Shown in pieces: positions 55,024-57,636 of a DNA stretch of 57,636 bases (the stretch's first letter is position 1; every line of letters starts with the position of its first letter). The notes under the pieces are model-generated. The model was given only the letters and a program-made list of their open reading frames with translations. It was not told where the DNA came from and made no database searches. A program made the translations under genes and the position numbers. The stretch comes from Pseudonocardiaceae bacterium (GTDB lineage Bacteria; Actinomycetota; Actinomycetes; Mycobacteriales; Pseudonocardiaceae), in contig WHSZ01000035.1 of assembly GCA_009379845.1 (NCBI GenBank), positions 1 through 57,636 of the forward strand, in the 5' to 3' direction.

Positions 55024-55905
55024 ATGAGCACCGAGACCGAGAGCGCGCCCCGGCAGCGCCCCCTGGCCTATCGCCTGCTGCGGGTTAGCGCGGTGCGCAG
55101 GCTCAGCCCGCACCTGACCCGGATCACCTTCGGATCCGACGAGCTGGACGGCTTCACCGACGTCACGCCGGACCAGTCCGTCAAGCTGTTCTTCCCGCTC
55201 GACCATCAGGTGAGCCCGAAGGTTCCGGAGCTGTCCGGGGACGACGTGATGTCCTGGTACCAGGCGTATCTCGCCATGCCGGACGACGTTCGCCCGCCGA
55301 TGCGCACGTACACGGTTCGCTATCACCGCCCGGCCAGGCGTGAGATCGACGTGGACTTCGTACTGCACGGCGAGCACGGCCCGGCCAGCCGGTTCGCGTC
55401 GAACGCCACGCCGGGGCAGCACGTCGGCATGCTGGGTCCCGGCGGCAGCTACCAGCCGCCCTCGGACTGCGGCTGGCAACTGCTCGCCGGCGACGAGACC
55501 GCGCTGCCGGCGATCGGCGCGATCACCGAGGCGCTGCCGAAGGGGATGAAAGCCTTGGTGTACGTGGAGATCGGGGACGATCGTGACCGGCAACGGTTCG
55601 AAACCGCGGGCGACGTGGAGATCAACTGGGTGCGGCGCGAGGGTGTCGAGGCCGGGCGCAGCGACCGGTTGCTGCGCGCCGTTCAACGGGCCCAGTTTCC
55701 CGGCGGGGCGCCCTACCTGTGGCTGTCCGGCGAGGCGGGGATGGTGAAGGCGCTACGCCGGCACCTGGTGAACGAACGCGGCATCGACAAGAAGCTGATC
55801 TCGTTCACCGGATACTGGCGCTACGGAAAGAGCGAGGAGCAGACCACCAGGGAAGCCGTCACCGCCACAGCCAACGGCCAGCCACCCCCCGACGACGACC
55901 TCTGA
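55024..55905 (+). CDS. Siderophore-interacting protein (FAD-dependent ferric reductase)
   Basis: ViuB/SIP-family enzyme that reduces Fe(III) from imported siderophores in the cytosol, 293 residues. FAD-binding motif RTYTVRYH (about 99-106) and GPASRFASNATPGQHVGMLGPGGSY follow the N-terminal barrel; the C-terminal NAD(P)H domain contains LLAGDETALPAIGAITEAL and LWLSGEAGMVKALRRHL. ATG 55024 is preceded by GGGAGG with a long spacing. An iron box sits just upstream. No siderophore biosynthesis or uptake genes are in the window. Confidence 0.93.
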   Translation: MSTETESAPRQRPLAYRLLRVSAVRRLSPHLTRITFGSDELDGFTDVTPDQSVKLFFPLDHQVSPKVPELSGDDVMSWYQAYLAMPDDVRPPMRTYTVRYHRPARREIDVDFVLHGEHGPASRFASNATPGQHVGMLGPGGSYQPPSDCGWQLLAGDETALPAIGAITEALPKGMKALVYVEIGDDRDRQRFETAGDVEINWVRREGVEAGRSDRLLRAVQRAQFPGGAPYLWLSGEAGMVKALRRHLVNERGIDKKLISFTGYWRYGKSEEQTTREAVTATANGQPPPDDDL

Positions 55906-55908
55906 GCG

Positions 55909-55944
55909 CCGCTATCCCAAGATGCCGGCATCTTGGGATAGCGG
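55909..55944. repeat. 36-bp perfect palindrome
   Basis: Arms 55909-55926 and 55927-55944 are exact reverse complements with no loop (centre GCCGGC). It lies 4 bp after the SIP stop and before the convergent pirin gene. It may act as terminator, but a loopless 18-bp arm is longer than needed and could also be a protein-binding site. Confidence 0.85.
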
Positions 55945-55968
55945 GTCACCCACATGCGCGCCCACTCG

Positions 55969-55996
55969 TCCCGCAATATGCATCCATATTGCGGGA
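55969..55996. terminator. 12-bp hairpin beside the palindrome
   Basis: TCCCGCAATATG (55969-55980) pairs perfectly with 55985-55996 around the loop CATC. With the neighbouring palindrome it forms a two-hairpin block between the convergent SIP (stop 55905) and pirin (stop 56003) genes. Confidence 0.75.
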
Positions 55997-56002
55997 AGGT
56001 GC

Positions 56003-56995
56003 TCAGCGCAGGTTCCCGTCCGCCTCGGTGTGGTGCGCGAGGTGCTCGGCGGAAGTGGTGGCCAGGCGGCCAGCCTGGAAGTCCTCAACGGCCTGGATGA
56101 TCTCCGCGCGGGTGTTCATCACGAACGGGCCGTACCTGGCGATCGGCTCGTTGATCGGCTGCCCGCCGAACACCAGGATCTCCCAGCCGTGCGCGGACGC
56201 TTGCGGCTGCACGTCGGCAGCGCGCATGGTCAGCGCCTCGCCGGCCCCGAACACGGCCAGCTGGCCCTCCTCGATTCCCCGGCGCTCCGGCCCGACCGTG
56301 CCCTCGCCGGAGAGTACGTAAACCAGCGCGTTGAAACGCTCGGGCCACGGTATCGCGAGGCGGGCGCCGGGGCTGACCGTGGCGTGCAGGTAGCTGATCG
56401 GCGTGCGAGTGACCCCGGGACCGCTGTGCCCTTCCAGCTCACCGGCGATCAGCCGGAGCAGTGCTCCACCGTCTACACTGGACAGAAGGACGGCGTCCCG
56501 CGCGCCGATGTCCTGGTAACGCGGCGGAGTCCACTTCTGCGCGCGCGGCAGGTTCACCCACAGCTGCACCCCGTGGAACAGCCCGCCCTTGGCGACCATC
56601 TCCTGCGGTGGCAGCTCGCTGTGCAGCACGCCGGCACCCGCGGTCATCCACTGCGTCGCGCCATCCGTGATCAGCCCGCCACCACCGGTGGAGTCGGTGT
56701 GCTCGAATGCCCCATCGATCATGTAGGTCACGGTTTCGAAGCCGCGATGCGGGTGCCACGGCGCACCCTTGGCTTCGCCCGGCCCGTACTCGACCGCGCC
56801 CATGTGATCGAGCAGCAGGAACGGGTCGGCCAGCGACAGATCGGTTCCGGGGAACGGCCGGCGAACTTGGAAACCCTCGCCCTCCAGGGACATGCGTCCC
56901 TGCACGATACGGCGCACGTCGCGCCAGGACGTGAGCGATTCGGGTAGCTCGGGCAGCCGTGGCAGCAGCAACGTGTCGGCGGTGACCGCGGGCAT
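56003..56995 (-). CDS. Pirin-family cupin protein
   Basis: A 330-residue bicupin. Metal-binding residues sit in the N-terminal cupin: HPHRGFETVTYMIDG (His pair and Glu) with a further His in GVLHSELPP. The C-terminal cupin (about 200-300) shows SPGARLAIPWPERFNALVYVLSGEG. Bacterial pirins include quercetin dioxygenases and redox-linked regulators, so the role here is open. The 330-residue length is slightly over the usual 290 owing to a C-terminal helix. ATG 56995 follows GAGGAGG. Confidence 0.9.
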   Translation of the reverse strand: MPAVTADTLLLPRLPELPESLTSWRDVRRIVQGRMSLEGEGFQVRRPFPGTDLSLADPFLLLDHMGAVEYGPGEAKGAPWHPHRGFETVTYMIDGAFEHTDSTGGGGLITDGATQWMTAGAGVLHSELPPQEMVAKGGLFHGVQLWVNLPRAQKWTPPRYQDIGARDAVLLSSVDGGALLRLIAGELEGHSGPGVTRTPISYLHATVSPGARLAIPWPERFNALVYVLSGEGTVGPERRGIEEGQLAVFGAGEALTMRAADVQPQASAHGWEILVFGGQPINEPIARYGPFVMNTRAEIIQAVEDFQAGRLATTSAEHLAHHTEADGNLR

Positions 56996-57144
56996 GGCGG
57001 GCCTCCTCGTACCGGGCCACCGTGGTTCGGCGACCGTTCACCCAGTCAATGTAGTTGCACGCTCAATTATTCCCTCGCCCCTAAGGGCCGCGGGGGCAAG
57101 AATCTCAGGGGTGGCACCGGATGCCCGACGGGTGAGGGCGGCCT

Positions 57145-57150
57145 TAGCGT
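57145..57150 (+). promoter_or_regulatory. Putative -10 element of the leaderless ABC ATPase gene
   Basis: TAGCGT (TANNNT) ends 7 nt before GTG 57158; no Shine-Dalgarno sequence is present. Confidence 0.45.
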
Positions 57151-57157
57151 CTGAGCC

Positions 57158-57636
57158 GTGATCCTCATCGAGAGCGAATCCCTCGAGAAAACCTATGGCG
57201 CCAAGGTCACCGCGCTTGCCGGGCTCACCGTGCGCATCGAAGCGGGCATCGTCGGGCTGGTCGGTGCGAACGGCGCGGGCAAGAGCACGCTGATCAAACT
57301 CGCGCTCGGCCTGCTGGAACCGACCGGCGGCACGGTCCGTGTACTGGGTCTGGATCCACTCGCGGACGGCGGTCAGGTTCGGGCGAGGGTTGGCTACATG
57401 CCGGAGCACGACTGCCTTCCGCCGGACGTCTCGGCGGCGGAGTTCGTCACGCACCTCGCGAGGGTATCCGGCCTGCCGCCGGCCACCGCGCGGGAACGTG
57501 CCTCCGAGACGCTTCGCCACGTCGGCCTGTACGAGGAGCGCTACCGCCAGATCGGCGGCTACTCCACCGGCATGAAGCAGCGGGTGAAGCTGGCGCAGGC
57601 ACTGGTGCACGACCCGGAGCTGCTGCTGCTCGACGA
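57158..57636 (+). CDS. ABC transporter ATP-binding protein, cut by the window end
   Basis: The first 159 codons of an ABC ATPase are present and open. Beginning at GTG 57158, the sequence has Walker A GANGAGKST (about 38-46), a Q-loop area GYMPEHDCLPPD in which Glu replaces Gln, the signature YSTGMKQRVKLAQAL and Walker B LLLLD just at the edge. The YSTGMKQR form is typical of ABC-2 type exporters rather than importers. The permease partner would lie to the right. There is no sign of a frameshift. Confidence 0.9.
   Translation, partial: MILIESESLEKTYGAKVTALAGLTVRIEAGIVGLVGANGAGKSTLIKLALGLLEPTGGTVRVLGLDPLADGGQVRARVGYMPEHDCLPPDVSAAEFVTHLARVSGLPPATARERASETLRHVGLYEERYRQIGGYSTGMKQRVKLAQALVHDPELLLLD

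Overview
The window is high-GC actinobacterial chromosome, most like the Pseudonocardiaceae and relatives that build a mycobacterial-type envelope. Evidence: the order tmk-mtrA-mtrB-lpqB-comF-hpf-secA; the mannose block DUF3499-manB-Trm112-SIS-manA; whiB2 followed by fbiA-fbiB; manC and a WbbL-type rhamnosyltransferase; WhiB, LpqB and Rv3235-type proteins found only in Actinobacteria; frequent GTG/TTG starts. Gene order largely follows the M. tuberculosis Rv3226-Rv3265 stretch (recalled synteny, not computed). No tRNA, rRNA, CRISPR array, prophage or transposase gene was seen, and no gene looks clearly broken.

Layout. 1-11.2 kb, mixed housekeeping: alpha/beta hydrolase, SRAP-domain DNA-protein crosslink enzyme, RsgA, two tandem paralogous lipoproteins, proline catabolism (PruA), DUF6912 plus a wax ester/triacylglycerol synthase-like protein, a TrmH/SpoU methyltransferase, a GH172 (DUF2961) enzyme and an Rv3235-like protein. 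11.2-21.4 kb, secretion, hibernation and envelope signalling: secA, hpf, comF, lpqB-mtrB-mtrA, tmk. 21.5-32.4 kb: a large membrane protein with an alpha/beta-hydrolase tail, then a long leftward run (DUF3499, phosphomannomutase, Trm112, SIS, ManA, CDF transporter, amino-acid permease, GlmL-like ATPase). 32.4-45.9 kb: degenerate metallopeptidase, a 1,213-residue glycosyltransferase/membrane fusion, WhiB2, site-2 protease, coenzyme F420 genes (fbiA, fbiB), Nudix, GntR, DUF5134, AlkA-like glycosylase, ManC, WbbL. 45.9-53.9 kb: a FetB-like permease and five glycosyltransferase genes, one a GT2-GT4 fusion, the core of a surface-polysaccharide locus. 53.9-57.6 kb: SGNH hydrolase, iron-regulated siderophore-interacting protein, pirin, and an ABC ATPase cut by the window end.

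How the genes fit together. ManA, ManB and ManC form the fructose-6-P to GDP-mannose route that feeds mannolipids and polysaccharides. WbbL starts the arabinogalactan linker. The 47-54 kb glycosyltransferases probably assemble a further cell-surface glycan. MtrAB-LpqB couples envelope state to growth, and SecA1 exports the lipoproteins and secreted enzymes.

Most notable non-genic signals: a 120-bp segment bounded by 12-bp direct repeats and carrying three 19-bp repeats between two glycosyltransferase genes; a 15-bp minisatellite encoding a pentapeptide linker inside a GT2 domain; a 36-bp perfect palindrome between convergent genes; iron-box-like sites upstream of the siderophore gene and, unexpectedly, upstream of mtrA; and a recurring TANNNT-N5-7-GTG pattern that suggests leaderless transcripts.
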